This document shows, piece by piece, positions 16,685 to 25,062 of a stretch of DNA of 64,000 bases. The notes under the pieces were generated by a model, which saw only the letters and a list, made by a program, of their open reading frames with translations, had not been told where the DNA came from and did no database searches. The stretch's first letter is position 1; every line of letters begins with the position of its first letter. This DNA comes from Streptomyces sp. H27-C3. GTDB lineage: Bacteria; Actinomycetota; Actinomycetes; Streptomycetales; Streptomycetaceae. The position numbers and the translations under genes are program-made. The DNA lies in assembly GCF_030063415.1 (NCBI RefSeq), contig NZ_JASITA010000011.1, positions 1 to 64,000 on the forward strand, in the 5' to 3' direction.

Positions 16685-17782
16685 TCAGCCGGCGAACGCG
16701 CCGTACAGCTCCAGGGGGCTGGAGCGGCGCAGGTCGACGTCGGACGGCAGGTCCAGTCCCAGTTCCTCCTCCAGCACGATGGCCAGCTCGATCATGCGGG
16801 CGGAGTCGACGGACAGCTGGATGCCCAGGGGTACGTCAGGGTCGAGTTCCGTGCCTTGTGCTCCGAGTCCCGCGACGATGGCGGACAGGAACTCCGCCAG
16901 GCTCAGCAGTTCCTTCGGCGCTTCGCTGATGGCTCGCGCCTCCTCTCGTTCACGGACCGGACGCACCGAGCGCACCGGGGCTCCCGGTGCGCGCAGTGGC
17001 AGGTCCTGGTCGTAGGTCAGCCCCAGACGCAGGGCGGTCTCGGCCTTGGTCAGTTCACCGCCGAGGTAACCGGCGTGCGAGGCCTCGGTGATCACCCCGG
17101 CATCCAGCAGACCGAGCAGCATGGATTCGGCCCGGGCACCGGTCATCTCGTGCCGGGGCGTCAGATCACTGTCGTAGTGGCGCAGGACGATGCGCCGGGC
17201 CCGGCGGTCGAGGCTGATCACCACGAACCCGTCCAGCGCGCCGCTGATACCGGTCCGTCTCCCGCCGGCCCTCAGCCGTCGGAACCCGGGCCCGGCGCCG
17301 TCCACCGGGCCCCGCGGGGACGCCAGCTCGGGGAGGACCGGGTCGGGGCGGGCGCGCGGCTGCACTTTCGCCACCAGGTCGCGCAGCACCAGCGGGTCGC
17401 ACTCGCCCAGTGCGTCCACCAGCTCGACCCGTGACCGCACCTGCTCCACGTCCCCCAGGGAGACCGTGGGCAGCACTGGGAGGTATCCGGCGGCTCCGCG
17501 GATCCGCCGGCAGTCGGCGTCCACGCCCTCCCGGAAGAGTGCTATGAGGCTCTGTCCGGCGTGGAAGCGCGGCGATTCCCGGCCGCAGACCACCAGCACC
17601 CGGATCGTGGGCCGGCCCGCCAGGGTGCGCACCAGCTCCTCGATGCCGAGGTTGGCCGTCATCAGCGTCCCGGCCAGTGCCACTCCCGGCAGCGCCGAGA
17701 GCGGCTCCAGCAGCTCTCTGCTGCTGAGGCTGCACACCGCGATCCGGCAGTCCCCGGCGGTCGGTTGTTCACCAGGTGGCAC
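16685..17782 (-). CDS. MtrA-like corrinoid domain / DUF4346 / acyl carrier protein fusion
   Basis: 365 residues from a GTG at 17782 with GGGAGGG upstream; it overlaps the end of the radical SAM gene by 14 bases. Domain 1 (about 12-135) resembles MtrA, the corrinoid subunit of archaeal methyl-H4MPT:coenzyme M methyltransferase: IAVCSLSS, MTANLGIEELVRTLAGRPTI, and VVCGRESPRFHAGQSL, where His74 sits at the position of the MtrA cobalamin ligand. Domain 2 (about 170-275) matches DUF4346 (GFVVISLDRRARRIVLRHYD, AGYLGGELTKAETALRLGL). Domain 3 (about 295-365) is an ACP with SVDSARMIELAI, Ser327 being the phosphopantetheine site. An H4MPT:CoM methyltransferase-like gene has been reported in the mitomycin C cluster. 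The fusion to an ACP suggests corrinoid chemistry on a carrier-bound intermediate, or delivery of the corrinoid to the neighbouring B12 radical SAM enzyme. Confidence 0.75.
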   Translation of the reverse strand: MPPGEQPTAGDCRIAVCSLSSRELLEPLSALPGVALAGTLMTANLGIEELVRTLAGRPTIRVLVVCGRESPRFHAGQSLIALFREGVDADCRRIRGAAGYLPVLPTVSLGDVEQVRSRVELVDALGECDPLVLRDLVAKVQPRARPDPVLPELASPRGPVDGAGPGFRRLRAGGRRTGISGALDGFVVISLDRRARRIVLRHYDSDLTPRHEMTGARAESMLLGLLDAGVITEASHAGYLGGELTKAETALRLGLTYDQDLPLRAPGAPVRSVRPVREREEARAISEAPKELLSLAEFLSAIVAGLGAQGTELDPDVPLGIQLSVDSARMIELAIVLEEELGLDLPSDVDLRRSSPLELYGAFAG

Positions 17783-19610
17783 CGGAGCCCTCCCCGGTGT
17801 AGTTGCGGGGCAGACCGCCCGGCAGGACGGGCGGCAGGGTAGAGCTGATCTCCGACACCCTGGCACCCAGCCGGGAGAGGCGCTTACCCACCCGCAACTG
17901 CTCCGAGCGCAACCGGTCGAGCCGGTCGCGGAAGTACTCCTCGACCTCCACCACCTGACGTGCCTGTTTGTCGGTGTCGAGGACGTCGTTCATCACGGAC
18001 TCGAGGTTCGACATGAAGAACGTGTAGTTGAACTGGCCCATTTCCTGGCGCAACTCGTGGACGGTGTTCTTGAACCCGTCCATCACCTCGTCGACGCCCG
18101 AGAGCGAGCCGAAGCGGCGTTGCAGCCGCGAGATGAAGGTCTGCAGCACCACGTTGTAGGTCTCGAACTCGAAGACGGCCGACTGGTCAGTGATCACCCC
18201 GTGCTGGTGGTAGTCCTGGTTGTTGTAGAGCTGAGCGAAGTGCCAGGCGAGTTTGCCGACCCGTTCGTCCGCGAACTGGTAGCCGTAGGGGTCCAGGTTC
18301 TCGCGGTACGTCTCCGCCAGTAGGCCCTCGCCCTCCATGCGGCGCACGATCGACGTACCGGGATAGATCTCCAGCCGCTCGGTCATCCGGCGCAGGTTGT
18401 GTCCGGAATTGTCGCGCAGAAACTGCGCGTTGGCGATGAGGGAGTCCACGGTGGCGTACGGGTGGAAGGGGAGGAAGCCCATCGCCAGATAGATGCCGTG
18501 CTCGCGGAGCATCCGGATTATTGTGACGTTGTCCTCGACCGTGGCGCGCTTCTCCCACAGCAGAAGCTCCTCGGCCGTGCCGGACTCGATGCCGACGTTC
18601 ACCTTCTCCAGACCGGAGGCGGTGAGCAGGGTGAGCAGGGCGTGGTCCTCGGGGGTGTCGTGCCAGTTCTCTGCCCGCATGCAGACGTTGTAGTAGATGT
18701 CGAGTCCGCGGTCGAGGATGCCCTGGGCTATCGCGCCGGCCCGCTTCTTGCCGACGCGTCCCCCGTCGGGGTCCTCGAAGGTGGAGTCGACGAAGTCGAA
18801 CGTGCGGAACTGGTGCCGCTCGACGATCTGCGCCACCTCGTCCACGATCTGCTCCGGGCCGCGCCCGCGCCACGCCTTGCCCGCCTGCACCCGGTTGTTC
18901 AGGTGGGGCGCCGAGCAGAAGGTGCAGTTGGCGACGCAGCCCCGGCTGGTGCTGACGCGTACGTACTCCAGCTTGTCGCCGTGCTGACTGAGCTGGTCCC
19001 TGGCCGGGAAAGGCAGTGCCTCCAGGTCGTGGATCAGGGGGCGTGCCGGGTTCTGCCGCACCCTGCCCTCAGCGTCCCGGTAGCAGACGCCCGGGCACTC
19101 GGCGAGCGACTCCTGCAGATACAGCCGCTGGACCAGGTCGAGGATGGTGGGCTCCCCCTCACCGACGGCGACGATGTCCGCGTAGGGGTTGTTGCGCAGG
19201 ACGTCGAGGCCGGCGAACGTACCGGCCGGGCCGCCACAGGCGATCGGGGTGTCGGGAAAGACCTCGCGCAGCTGCTGGCAGAGACTGATGCAGCTCGTCA
19301 GGTTGAGGCTCATCAGGGTGAAGCACAGCAGGTCGGGCTGGTACGCACGCAGATGGTCGACGGCGGCGGCGTGGGAGGCGTCGCCGTGCTCCACCTCGCG
19401 GATCTCGGCGGTGAAGCCCGCGGCGCGCAGGACGCTCGTCATGTACGCCACCCCGAGATGCTCCGGCGACATCACGAGGTCGCCGTCGAGCAGGATCAGG
19501 AAACTGACCTTGAAGGACGAGGGATCGGTGACTCGGGGATCCAGGGTCAGCTCGAACTCGCCGGGTTTCTTCCGGGCGGTGGCCCGGCCGATGGTGATGT
19601 CTTCGATCAT
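17769..19610 (-). CDS. B12-binding radical SAM enzyme (BchE/P-methylase type)
   Basis: 613 residues; ATG at 19610 follows GAGGAGG. Residues about 35-165 form a Rossmann-like B12-binding domain (KVSFLILLDGDLVMSPEHLGVAYM, LLCFTLMSLNLTSCI, ACGGPAGTF, IVAVGEGEPTILDL). The radical SAM core has CVANCTFC (Cys225, Cys229, Cys232) and the GIES motif in KVNVGIESGTAEE. The C-terminal 200 residues are helical and charged. No D-x-H-x-x-G motif is seen, so cobalamin would bind without protein histidine, as in many class B enzymes. Mg-protoporphyrin cyclase-like proteins of this kind occur in the mitomycin cluster. Gene order ACP, this enzyme, MtrA-ACP fusion suggests an ACP-bound substrate. Methylation, ring closure or C-C bond formation are all possible. 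Confidence 0.85.
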   Translation of the reverse strand: MIEDITIGRATARKKPGEFELTLDPRVTDPSSFKVSFLILLDGDLVMSPEHLGVAYMTSVLRAAGFTAEIREVEHGDASHAAAVDHLRAYQPDLLCFTLMSLNLTSCISLCQQLREVFPDTPIACGGPAGTFAGLDVLRNNPYADIVAVGEGEPTILDLVQRLYLQESLAECPGVCYRDAEGRVRQNPARPLIHDLEALPFPARDQLSQHGDKLEYVRVSTSRGCVANCTFCSAPHLNNRVQAGKAWRGRGPEQIVDEVAQIVERHQFRTFDFVDSTFEDPDGGRVGKKRAGAIAQGILDRGLDIYYNVCMRAENWHDTPEDHALLTLLTASGLEKVNVGIESGTAEELLLWEKRATVEDNVTIIRMLREHGIYLAMGFLPFHPYATVDSLIANAQFLRDNSGHNLRRMTERLEIYPGTSIVRRMEGEGLLAETYRENLDPYGYQFADERVGKLAWHFAQLYNNQDYHQHGVITDQSAVFEFETYNVVLQTFISRLQRRFGSLSGVDEVMDGFKNTVHELRQEMGQFNYTFFMSNLESVMNDVLDTDKQARQVVEVEEYFRDRLDRLRSEQLRVGKRLSRLGARVSEISSTLPPVLPGGLPRNYTGEGSGATW

Positions 19611-19726
19611 CAGCCCTCCTCGGGGTACGGTGCCCGCTCCGGCCTCGCCGGTCCCATGCTCGGAGTCGCGGGGCCTCCCGGGACGCGGCCCGGGGGCCGG
19701 CTCGGGCAGAGGCGGGCGCGCGGTGC

Positions 19727-20020
19727 TCAACTTGGCTGTTCAGCCAGGGACTCGTCGGGCTTCATCCGGCTGTCGACATAGTCGGCGAGAAGGTCGAGGT
19801 CATCGATCAGCTTGATCGACAGGTCCTCGTCGGCGATCTCCACGCCGAACTCGCTCTCCACCCAGATGAGGAACTCGATAGTGTTGATGGAATCCAGCCC
19901 CAGCGCCTCCACCAGCCCCCGGTCGGGCACTTCGGACGGTGCGACGGACAGTTCGAGGGAGTCCACCAACACCTTGCGCAGCCGAGCCTTCGTTCCCTCG
20001 GTCTCCTCCATGATCGTCAT
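19727..20020 (-). CDS. mmcB: Free-standing acyl carrier protein (MmcB-like)
   Basis: 97 residues, four-helix ACP with the phosphopantetheine site GLDSINTIEF (Ser44), acidic helix II (WVESEFGVEIADEDL) and LIDDLDLLADYVDSRM. MmcB is known to carry AHBA after loading by MitE and to present it to the glycosyltransferase MitB. Gene neighbourhood (B12 radical SAM enzyme downstream, glycosyltransferase operon on the other side) fits that role. Start at 20020 with GAAGGG upstream. A near-identical but frameshifted copy lies at 37058-37281. The extra C-terminal 18 residues, ending SLAEQPS, are missing from that copy. Confidence 0.9.
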   Translation of the reverse strand: MTIMEETEGTKARLRKVLVDSLELSVAPSEVPDRGLVEALGLDSINTIEFLIWVESEFGVEIADEDLSIKLIDDLDLLADYVDSRMKPDESLAEQPS

Positions 20021-20043
20021 CCCTTCATCGGTGTCACGGCGAC

Positions 20044-21582
20044 TCAGAGGTATCCCATTTCACGGAGTCGGCTGATGGTGTAGTCGTCCTCGTCGGCGGT
20101 GTCCCCGGCCGGCTCGGCCGTGGGCGCCGCGTCGGTCCGGGCCGTTACCCGGGGGTCGGTGGCGGGGACCGGGAGGTCCTCGGTGAAGATCTCCGTACGG
20201 GGGCTTCCGTCGATATCCGAGGGCCAGGCGGCGCCCAGGTCCATGAGCAGGGTGGGCAGGGTGTCGACGAGCGGCACCGTGCCCTGGGCACGGCCGGGGC
20301 GGACCCGGGGCGAGCGCTGCGCCCAGATCCCCTGGTGCCGGTGGAGACCCGTCTGCGCGCTGGGCGACCACAGGTCGCCGGTGAGGTCGGTGACCGGCAG
20401 GACGGACTCGTCCGCGGGCACCATGAGCAGGTCGGGGGCACGGCCGCGCTGCGGCCCCGGATAGGCCTCCGCGCTCGGCAGCACGGCCTGGAACACCGGG
20501 TCGCCCGAGGGTCCCTTGAGGCCGCCGAGCAGGTCGACCACCTCCGCCGTGACCCGGTCCCGGTCCTGCGGGGCGACCTTGCCCCGGGCCTGCCTGGCCC
20601 GGAGATTGAGGTTGAGCCCGTAGCTGCCGGGGACCGGCATGTAGACCGCGGTACGGGGGAAGTCGACGCGCCGGCCGCCGTCGGCGAACCAACTCGCCTG
20701 CCCGTCGGCGGGTTGGTCGCCCGGCTCGGTGGCGAGCAGGCCCGCTTCCTCCAGCAACTGGTGTACGGCCAGGGCGTGCGTGCCCTGCCCGAGGCCGTGG
20801 TCGGAGACGAGCGTCACCACCGTGTCCTCGTCCACCAGGGACAGCAGCTCCCCGACCGCGGTGTCGATGGCCTGGTAGGCCCGGGTGTTGGCCCGGTCCC
20901 AGCCGGAGCCGGCGGGCGCCTTCTCGTGGCGGGGGTGCGTCGTGTCCTCGTAGTGCCAGTAGTGGTGTCCGACCCGGTCCGCCTCAGTGAGCACCACCAT
21001 GACCACATCGGTGGGCCGGGTGCGCATGAGGTGGCGCACGGAACGGACCCGGGCCTCGACATTGCGCTCGGCCTGTTCCAGATAGCCCATGTCGCCGCGG
21101 AACATGGTGGCGAGATCGGACTGGAAGTGGGCCTTGGCCGCAGCCAGTTCGCGCAGCAGGGAGTCAGGACGGCAGTGCCGCAGGGTCCGTTCGAGGGGCC
21201 AGGAGATCTGGTATCCCGGCAGGTCCGCCGGAGGGTGGGACATCGGGATGTTGATCAGCCCGAGCGTGTACTCCTGGGCTACCAGCCAGTCCCAGGCACT
21301 GGAGCGCCCAAGGTCGCCGGCCCGGGTGAGCCGCGCCCCGTAGGCGGGCTCCTGGGTGTCGTAGAACTGGTAGATGCCATGGTTGCCGGGGTGTCCGGCC
21401 GTGACGAAGGTGCTCCACCCGGGGGCCGTATGGGCCGGCCAGGTACAGCTCGTTCTGCTGCTGGCGGAGGAGCGCAGCAGCCGGTCGATGTTGGGGAGCA
21501 GTCCGCGGGCTGCCAGGGGATCGATGACGTCGAAAGTCCCCCCGTCTATACCGATGACGAGGGCATGCGGCGAAGGTGGCAT
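20044..21582 (-). CDS. AP-superfamily phosphodiesterase/nucleotide pyrophosphatase-like enzyme
   Basis: 512 residues, start at 21582 after GGAGG. All metal ligands expected for the family are present: VIGIDGGTFD (Asp), TAPGWSTFVTAGHPGNHGIY (Ser/Thr nucleophile region), EADRVGHHYW (D-x-x-x-H), LVSDHGLGQ (Asp-His) and GLHRHQGIWA (last His). No signal peptide, so it is cytoplasmic. It ends in DDYTISRLREMGYL, a short helix with an LGY/MGY-type end seen in many relatives and also at the end of the protein at 30412. The family hydrolyses or transfers phosphoryl, sulfuryl or nucleotidyl groups. It is the first gene of the leftward unit with the ACP and B12 radical SAM genes. The substrate in this pathway is not known to me. 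Confidence 0.8.
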   Translation of the reverse strand: MPPSPHALVIGIDGGTFDVIDPLAARGLLPNIDRLLRSSASSRTSCTWPAHTAPGWSTFVTAGHPGNHGIYQFYDTQEPAYGARLTRAGDLGRSSAWDWLVAQEYTLGLINIPMSHPPADLPGYQISWPLERTLRHCRPDSLLRELAAAKAHFQSDLATMFRGDMGYLEQAERNVEARVRSVRHLMRTRPTDVVMVVLTEADRVGHHYWHYEDTTHPRHEKAPAGSGWDRANTRAYQAIDTAVGELLSLVDEDTVVTLVSDHGLGQGTHALAVHQLLEEAGLLATEPGDQPADGQASWFADGGRRVDFPRTAVYMPVPGSYGLNLNLRARQARGKVAPQDRDRVTAEVVDLLGGLKGPSGDPVFQAVLPSAEAYPGPQRGRAPDLLMVPADESVLPVTDLTGDLWSPSAQTGLHRHQGIWAQRSPRVRPGRAQGTVPLVDTLPTLLMDLGAAWPSDIDGSPRTEIFTEDLPVPATDPRVTARTDAAPTAEPAGDTADEDDYTISRLREMGYL

Positions 21583-22126
21583 CAGTCGCCTCCAACTGTG
21601 GACAGCACCTGCATCAGATGAGTGGTGGCACGTCGGTCGCCGGTGATCTGGGCGACCGTAACACCCAATCACTTCCGTCCTCCACAGAAAGACCGGGTCG
21701 GATCTTTGGAATGACCAAAAACCATGCCGCACCGCGATCGCGGCTCCGTGGACCGAATGCGCGCCCCCACGGTAAGAACTTCCCTGCGCAGGAACCCTTT
21801 TCGCCGCCGCACTCCGTTCCACCGGGGTATCAATTCGCGGCCCTCCGGTATGGCCAGAATGATTCGGTACCCCTCCGCCGCCCTTGATCGGTCCGCAAGA
21901 TCGTCTGCGGCACATGATCTAGGAGCGACTGTTGACTTCCTTCGCATCCGTGGTGGAGCCTCATCTGGCGAGCCATTCGAGGCACCCCCGGCGTCAACCT
22001 GTCAATTTCCTCGTTTGGTTCCCTCTCATTTCCGGTAACGCCCCCACGATTCCTCCCTTCGGGAACGGTCGAGGAAATGCGAAGAGCAGCGCTGATTCGC
22101 CCTGCTGATGGAAAGGCCGACTCTCG
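21583..22126. other. Divergent intergenic region, 544 bases
   Basis: Separates the leftward AP-enzyme/ACP/radical SAM operon from the rightward glycosyltransferase operon. Base composition is less GC-rich than the genes. No open frame here looks real. Promoters for both operons are expected, but I could not identify a convincing -35/-10 pair. Confidence 0.6.
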
Positions 22127-23068
22127 ATGTCTCCGCCCGCGCCTTCCGCCCCCTTGACACTGGCCGTAGTGGTCCCTACGCGTGGCGACCACGAGCGGCT
22201 GCGCTTCGCTCTCGCCTGCCTCGCCGTCCAGACCGGCGCGCCGCCGCACGAGGTGGTCGTGGTCGATGACAACGACAGCGGCGACGACGCCCGGGCTCTG
22301 GCCTCCGTACTGGAGGAGGCACGCCGACTACTGCCGGTGCGCGGTGTGGCCGGGCCCGGACGGGGCCGTGCCGCGGCCCGCAACACCGGTGCGGCGGCGG
22401 CCGACGCGCCATGGGTCGTCTTCCTCGACGCCGACGTGGTGGTGGGCCCCGGCTTCCTGCGCGCGTACGCCGACGCCGTGCGGCCCAGCCGCTTCCTCCA
22501 CGGCAGACTGCGCGAACTCCCCTCCGCGGCACGGCTGCTCGCCCGGCTGCGCGGCGCGCCGCTGTCCGCCGCCCAGGAGGCCGGGGCCGCACTTCACACC
22601 GCGCCGGCGGCGGGCGCCGGCCGGGACCCCCTGCGACGCACGATGGCCAACGCGCTGGAGCGTGCCATCGAGTCGATGGCCGCGGGTACGCTGCCGGACG
22701 TCGCCCCCTGGCTGGGGCTGGTGGGCGCGAACTCCGCCGTGAGCAAGGACACTTGGCTCCGTACGGGGGGTTTCGACGAGGGCTTCGACCGCGTGTGGGG
22801 TTGCGAGGATCTCGAATTCGGGCTCCGGCTGCACGACGCGGGCCTGCGGCGTCATCTCGTGCCGGAGGCCCACGGCATCCACCTCAGCCATGCCCGGCCC
22901 GACCGGTGGGAGCAGCACAGCCTGAACATGGACCGCTTCTCGGCTCTGCACCCCCGGGCGTCGGTCCGGGCGCTGGCCGCCCTGCTCGGCCCCAGCGGGA
23001 CACCCGAGCGCTATGTGGCGGCCGTCGGGGCCGCCGACCCGGTGTCCGGTTCCGCGGGCACACCGTGA
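22127..23068 (+). CDS. mitB: GT-A family 2 glycosyltransferase (MitB-like)
   Basis: 313 residues. LAVVVPTRGDHERLRFALACL is the nucleotide-sugar binding start, WVVFLDADVVVGPGF carries the D-x-D metal motif, and LVGANSAVSKDTW with VWGCEDLEFGLRL is the acceptor/base region (E-D-x-E-x-x-x-R). MitB is known to transfer N-acetylglucosamine from its UDP form to AHBA bound on MmcB, forming the N-glycoside that supplies the aziridine-bearing carbons. It is the first gene of the long rightward operon and is coupled to the deacetylase by a GTGA overlap. Position and next five genes match the mitB-mitF order. Confidence 0.88.
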   Translation: MSPPAPSAPLTLAVVVPTRGDHERLRFALACLAVQTGAPPHEVVVVDDNDSGDDARALASVLEEARRLLPVRGVAGPGRGRAAARNTGAAAADAPWVVFLDADVVVGPGFLRAYADAVRPSRFLHGRLRELPSAARLLARLRGAPLSAAQEAGAALHTAPAAGAGRDPLRRTMANALERAIESMAAGTLPDVAPWLGLVGANSAVSKDTWLRTGGFDEGFDRVWGCEDLEFGLRLHDAGLRRHLVPEAHGIHLSHARPDRWEQHSLNMDRFSALHPRASVRALAALLGPSGTPERYVAAVGAADPVSGSAGTP

Positions 23069-23937
23069 ACGCGGCGGACGGCTCCGGCACGCACGTCGTG
23101 GTCTCCCCGCATCCCGACGACGCGGTCTGGTCCCTCGGGGGCCGGCTGGCCCGCTGGGCCTCGCGGGGCACCCCTGTCACCGTCGTCACCGTCTTCGACG
23201 CACCGGCCGCCGCCGGTGCGGAACGCCTTGGGGACGCGGCGGATGCCGGGGATTCCGGCACCGCGGACGGCCTGGACGGCCCGGCCCGCTGGCGCTCGAT
23301 CGCGGAACCAGCCGTCCGGCGCCGGGAGGACCGGGCCGCGCTCGACGCCCTGGGGGCCGCACACGTCTCACTGGGCTTCACCGACGCCGCCCTGCGCACC
23401 TCGGACGGCCGCTACAGATACAGCTCCGCGCCCCGGGTCCGCGGCCACCACCACCCCGACGACGCGGTTCTGTCCGGCGCGATACGCGACGCGCTGCGCC
23501 CCTGGTGCCCGCCGGGGGCACGGGTGCACGGACCGCTCGCCGCGGGCCGGCACGTGGACCACGTCCTCGTCAGGGAAGCCGTCGAGCGGCTGGGGCGGCC
23601 GGACACGGCCTGGTACGAGGACTTTCCCTACCCCCTGCGCCGCCGCGACCACGACGGCATGACCGCCGACTGCGAGCCGCTCACCGCCGCCGACCTGGAC
23701 TCCTGGCTGGCCGGTGCCGCGCTGTACGCGAGCCAGGCCCGGGCTCTCTTCGGCGGTACCGACGTACTGCGCGAGACGCTCCTCGCCCGAGTCCGGGCCC
23801 ACGGCGCCACGGCGGAACTCCCGTACGCCGACCGCTACTGGCTGCGGTCCGCGCGGGTCGCGGCGGACGCCGGCCCAGGAGGACCGCCCCCCCATCGGAT
23901 GACCGAGACACGTGCGCGCCCCGTCGGACGACCGTGA
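23065..23937 (+). CDS. mitC: PIG-L/LmbE-type N-acetylglucosaminyl deacetylase (MitC-like)
   Basis: 290 residues from a GTG overlapping the previous stop. The zinc motif VVSPHPDDAVWS (PH-x-D-D) is at the N-terminus and the third ligand is in AAGRHVDHVLVREAV (H-x-x-H). These enzymes remove the acetyl group from N-acetylglucosaminides such as mycothiol and GlcNAc-PI precursors. Here the substrate should be the ACP-bound AHBA-GlcNAc adduct made by the previous gene, freeing the amine that becomes the aziridine nitrogen. The last 30 residues are Pro/Arg-rich. Confidence 0.88.
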   Translation: MNAADGSGTHVVVSPHPDDAVWSLGGRLARWASRGTPVTVVTVFDAPAAAGAERLGDAADAGDSGTADGLDGPARWRSIAEPAVRRREDRAALDALGAAHVSLGFTDAALRTSDGRYRYSSAPRVRGHHHPDDAVLSGAIRDALRPWCPPGARVHGPLAAGRHVDHVLVREAVERLGRPDTAWYEDFPYPLRRRDHDGMTADCEPLTAADLDSWLAGAALYASQARALFGGTDVLRETLLARVRAHGATAELPYADRYWLRSARVAADAGPGGPPPHRMTETRARPVGRP

Positions 23938-23949
23938 AAGGAACCCACA

Positions 23950-25062
23950 GTGCCCCCCTTCACCCCGCTTCCGCTCATCGGCAACGACCTCGTGATCAAT
24001 GAGGACTCGTGCAACCTGAGTTGCACCTACTGCCTCACGGGACAGAGCAACCTCAAAGAAGGCCACTCGCTACAACTCATCTTCGACCCGCCCAAACGCG
24101 ACGACTACTCCCCGACGACGGAACTCGGCAAGCGCATCAACACCGTCGCCGACCAGCTCAACGGCCGGTTCAACCTACCGCTGCTCAAGGTGACCGGTGG
24201 TGAGATCTTCCTGGTCCGCGGCATCATGGACTTCCTGGAGGAACAGTCCTCGCACTACGAGGTCCTGGTCATACAGACCAACGGCGTACTGGTCACCGAG
24301 GAGCATCTGGAAAGGATGCGGTCCTGGGGCAACGTGGTCCTCCAGATCTCGCTGGACAGCCACCTCTACCAGGGCAACAGCTACCGCGTGCAATCGGAGT
24401 CTCTGCACACCAAGGTGCTCCGGTCCATCACCCGAGCCCTGGACTCCGGTCTCCCGGTGGAGATCTACGGAGTCCTCAACGACCGCAGCGTGGCCGAACT
24501 GTCCGACTTCGCAGGGTGGCTGAACGAGTTCGACCACCCGCCCACGTTCTTTCCGTTCCCGGTGCGCGGCCCGGACTCCGACAACTTCAAGATCCGGCCC
24601 GATCAGATCGGCCACATCGAGGAACTGGTCGCGCGGTACGACGAGTTCAGCGGCATCCTGCCGCCGCGGGCCTACTTCGACCGGCTGCTGAGCTTCTACC
24701 GAGAGGGCAAGCGGACCTTCCGCTGTCATCTGCCGAGGCTGGTCGTCTCCAGCTTCAGCGACGGCGTCATCACGCCCTGCCCCAACATCTGGTTCTCCGA
24801 CATGGGCAACATGCTGGGCGACGACGCCGAGAACGTGCTGGACAAGCTCGGAAGCAGTGGGCTCTACCAGGCCCTGCTCGCCCCGAAGCCGCGTCTGAGC
24901 GCCTGCCACGGCTGCTTCACACCGTGGGACACGCTGTCGATGTACTTCGAGGACGAGATCACCCTGGACGAACTGTGCGCCGCGCCCACGTACGCCCCGC
25001 CGCGCATCCGCGGCATGATCGAGACCGCCAAGGCCGAGTACCTGGCGGGCGCCGATGCCTGA
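23950..25062 (+). CDS. mitD: Radical SAM enzyme with SPASM-like C-terminus (MitD-like)
   Basis: 370 residues, GTG start. CNLSCTYC (Cys21, Cys25, Cys28) binds the SAM [4Fe-4S] cluster, followed by VTGGEIFLVRGIMDF (the GGE motif). The C-terminal third has further cysteines (FRCHLPR, ITPCPNIWF, SACHGCFTPWD), a pattern of SPASM or twitch domains with auxiliary iron-sulfur clusters. Such enzymes use the 5'-deoxyadenosyl radical for C-C bond formation, dehydrogenation or epimerisation. Between deacetylase and AHBA ligase it is a prime candidate for C-C bond formation between the aminosugar chain and the aromatic ring. It overlaps the next gene by 8 bases. Confidence 0.85.
   Translation: MPPFTPLPLIGNDLVINEDSCNLSCTYCLTGQSNLKEGHSLQLIFDPPKRDDYSPTTELGKRINTVADQLNGRFNLPLLKVTGGEIFLVRGIMDFLEEQSSHYEVLVIQTNGVLVTEEHLERMRSWGNVVLQISLDSHLYQGNSYRVQSESLHTKVLRSITRALDSGLPVEIYGVLNDRSVAELSDFAGWLNEFDHPPTFFPFPVRGPDSDNFKIRPDQIGHIEELVARYDEFSGILPPRAYFDRLLSFYREGKRTFRCHLPRLVVSSFSDGVITPCPNIWFSDMGNMLGDDAENVLDKLGSSGLYQALLAPKPRLSACHGCFTPWDTLSMYFEDEITLDELCAAPTYAPPRIRGMIETAKAEYLAGADA

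Noticed and set aside
16685..17782. Polyketide synthase or NRPS fragment, because of the ACP domain
   Set aside because: No ketosynthase, condensation or adenylation signatures are present; the rest of the protein follows MtrA and DUF4346.
20335..21621. Plus-strand frame opposite the AP-superfamily gene at 20044
   Set aside because: Antisense shadow; the minus-strand product carries all family metal ligands.
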